NCBI RefSeq assembly: GCF_900117445.1
Contig: NZ_FPEJ01000003.1
Span: 62,001 to 126,000, forward strand
DNA: 64,000 nucleotides
Origin: Hyphomicrobium sp. NDB2Meth4
GTDB taxonomy: Bacteria > Pseudomonadota > Alphaproteobacteria > Rhizobiales > Hyphomicrobiaceae
Direction: 5' to 3'
This document shows positions 63,408 through 64,000 of this stretch, piece by piece. The notes under the pieces were generated by a model. That model was not told the origin of the DNA. It was given only the letters and a program-made list of their open reading frames with translations, and did no database searches. Numbering within the stretch: position 1 is the stretch's first letter; each line of letters opens with the position of its first letter. A program made the position numbers and the translations under genes.

Positions 63408-64000
63408 ATGGACGCTGGCAATTTTAAGCACTTTTCTCGTGCCGTTCTGATCGTGCTCGCCCTCGCGGCGAGCGCCTTCGCGTGCCAGGCTGCCTGCCGC
63501 ACGACCAGCATCGAAAGCGCGCGCTACGTCATCTGCAGCTTTAATGCGCACGATGGCATCGAGCTGTTCCTGCGCGGCGAAAACGGCGCCCCGCTCGGCC
63601 AGTTCGAGCGCGTACGCGATACTCTGCAAAAGCGCGGCCGCACGCTGCTCTTCGCCATGAACGCCGGCATGTACCACGAGGACCGCTCACCAGTTGGGCT
63701 CTACGTCGAGGGCGGCCGCGAACTGAAGCGCCTCTCCACGGCAGATGGCCCGGGCAACTTCAGCATGAAGCCCAACGGCGTATTCTACCTCACTGAAAAA
63801 TCCGCCGGCGTCCTCGAAACGAAGGCCTTCGCGCGCCGCAAACTGAAACCGAAATTCGCGACGCAATCCGGGCCCATGCTGGTGATCGACGGCAAGCTAC
63901 ACCCACGCTTTCTCGCCGACAGCACCTCGCGCAATCGCCGCAATGGTGTCGGCGTCAAAGGCAGCGAGGTGATCTTCGCACTCGCCGATGACCCCGTCAC
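63408..64000 (+). CDS. Phosphodiester glycosidase family (DUF2233) protein, 3' partial
   Basis: The frame is open from the ATG at 63408 to the end of the window (197 codons). A signal peptide covers about residues 1-25 (LIVLALAASAFA), so the protein is periplasmic or secreted. Family motifs are LLFAMNAGMYHEDRSPVGLYVEGG, GNFSMKPNGVFYL, FATQSGPMLVIDG and SRNRRNGVGV, as in NAGPA-type phosphodiester alpha-N-acetylglucosaminidases. Its ribosome site lies inside the P1 helix of the TPP riboswitch. I know of no link between this family and thiamine; genes further right may share the control. Confidence 0.88.
   Translation, partial: MDAGNFKHFSRAVLIVLALAASAFACQAACRTTSIESARYVICSFNAHDGIELFLRGENGAPLGQFERVRDTLQKRGRTLLFAMNAGMYHEDRSPVGLYVEGGRELKRLSTADGPGNFSMKPNGVFYLTEKSAGVLETKAFARRKLKPKFATQSGPMLVIDGKLHPRFLADSTSRNRRNGVGVKGSEVIFALADDPV

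Overview
The window is GC-rich, gene-dense chromosomal DNA of an alphaproteobacterium. It is most likely from the Hyphomicrobiales (Rhizobiales), possibly near Hyphomicrobium. The assignment rests on gene content: an IscR-controlled suf operon behind an Irr-type iron box, usg next to DUF1285, bactofilin, a MoxR/DUF58/BatA-like membrane cluster, and PutA without the N-terminal ribbon-helix-helix domain. I see no rRNA, tRNA, CRISPR array, prophage or insertion sequence. About 57 protein genes are supported, in short operons on both strands. Layout: 1-9 kb holds the 3' end of a D,D-carboxypeptidase with a SPOR domain, a J-domain membrane protein coupled to a VWA protein, putA, panC, a DMT transporter and a possible stress protein. 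9.3-16.7 kb holds parE, an Omp25/31-like barrel, a DJ-1/PfpI protein, an L,D-transpeptidase, a cyclic-nucleotide-binding protein and a metallophosphoesterase. 16.8-23 kb holds a fatty-acid desaturase, an aquaporin, a RhlE-like helicase starting at TTG, cytochrome b561, a shortened DUF924 protein and a TfoX-like protein. 22.7-30.2 kb is one iron-sulfur assembly operon, iscR-nifS-sufB-sufC-sufD-sufS-sufT-sufA, transcribed leftward from a recognisable promoter that overlaps an Irr-box-like palindrome. 30.4-44.3 kb holds an alpha/beta hydrolase, an M28 peptidase, anmK, tyrS, a giant YhdP/AsmA-like protein, bcp, a bactofilin and an SbcC/SbcD-like pair. 44.6-53.1 kb holds an HtpX-like protease, two DUF2147 proteins around an unknown secreted protein, and a run of small secreted proteins of which three share a new-looking C-terminal two-cysteine motif. 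The same stretch ends with a lipoprotein, a MarC protein, usg and DUF1285. 53.3-60.3 kb is a four-gene MoxR / DUF58 / BatA-DUF4159 / large membrane protein operon. 60.5-64 kb holds small membrane proteins, a zinc phospholipase/nuclease-fold protein fused to a DUF4332 domain, and at the right edge a clear TPP riboswitch in front of a periplasmic phosphodiester-glycosidase (DUF2233) gene that runs off the end. The items I rate most worth following are: (1) the TPP riboswitch whose closing helix covers the ribosome binding site of a DUF2233 gene, a pairing I do not know as a thiamine-regulon member; (2) the tandem trio of secreted proteins that end in an identically spaced C-x21-C motif; (3) a 55-bp palindromic repeat, two copies at 50/55 identity, whose first bases provide the stop codon of the gene before it; (4) the promoter/Irr-box architecture of iscR-suf; and (5) an intrinsic terminator only 11 bp upstream of the htpX-like start codon.
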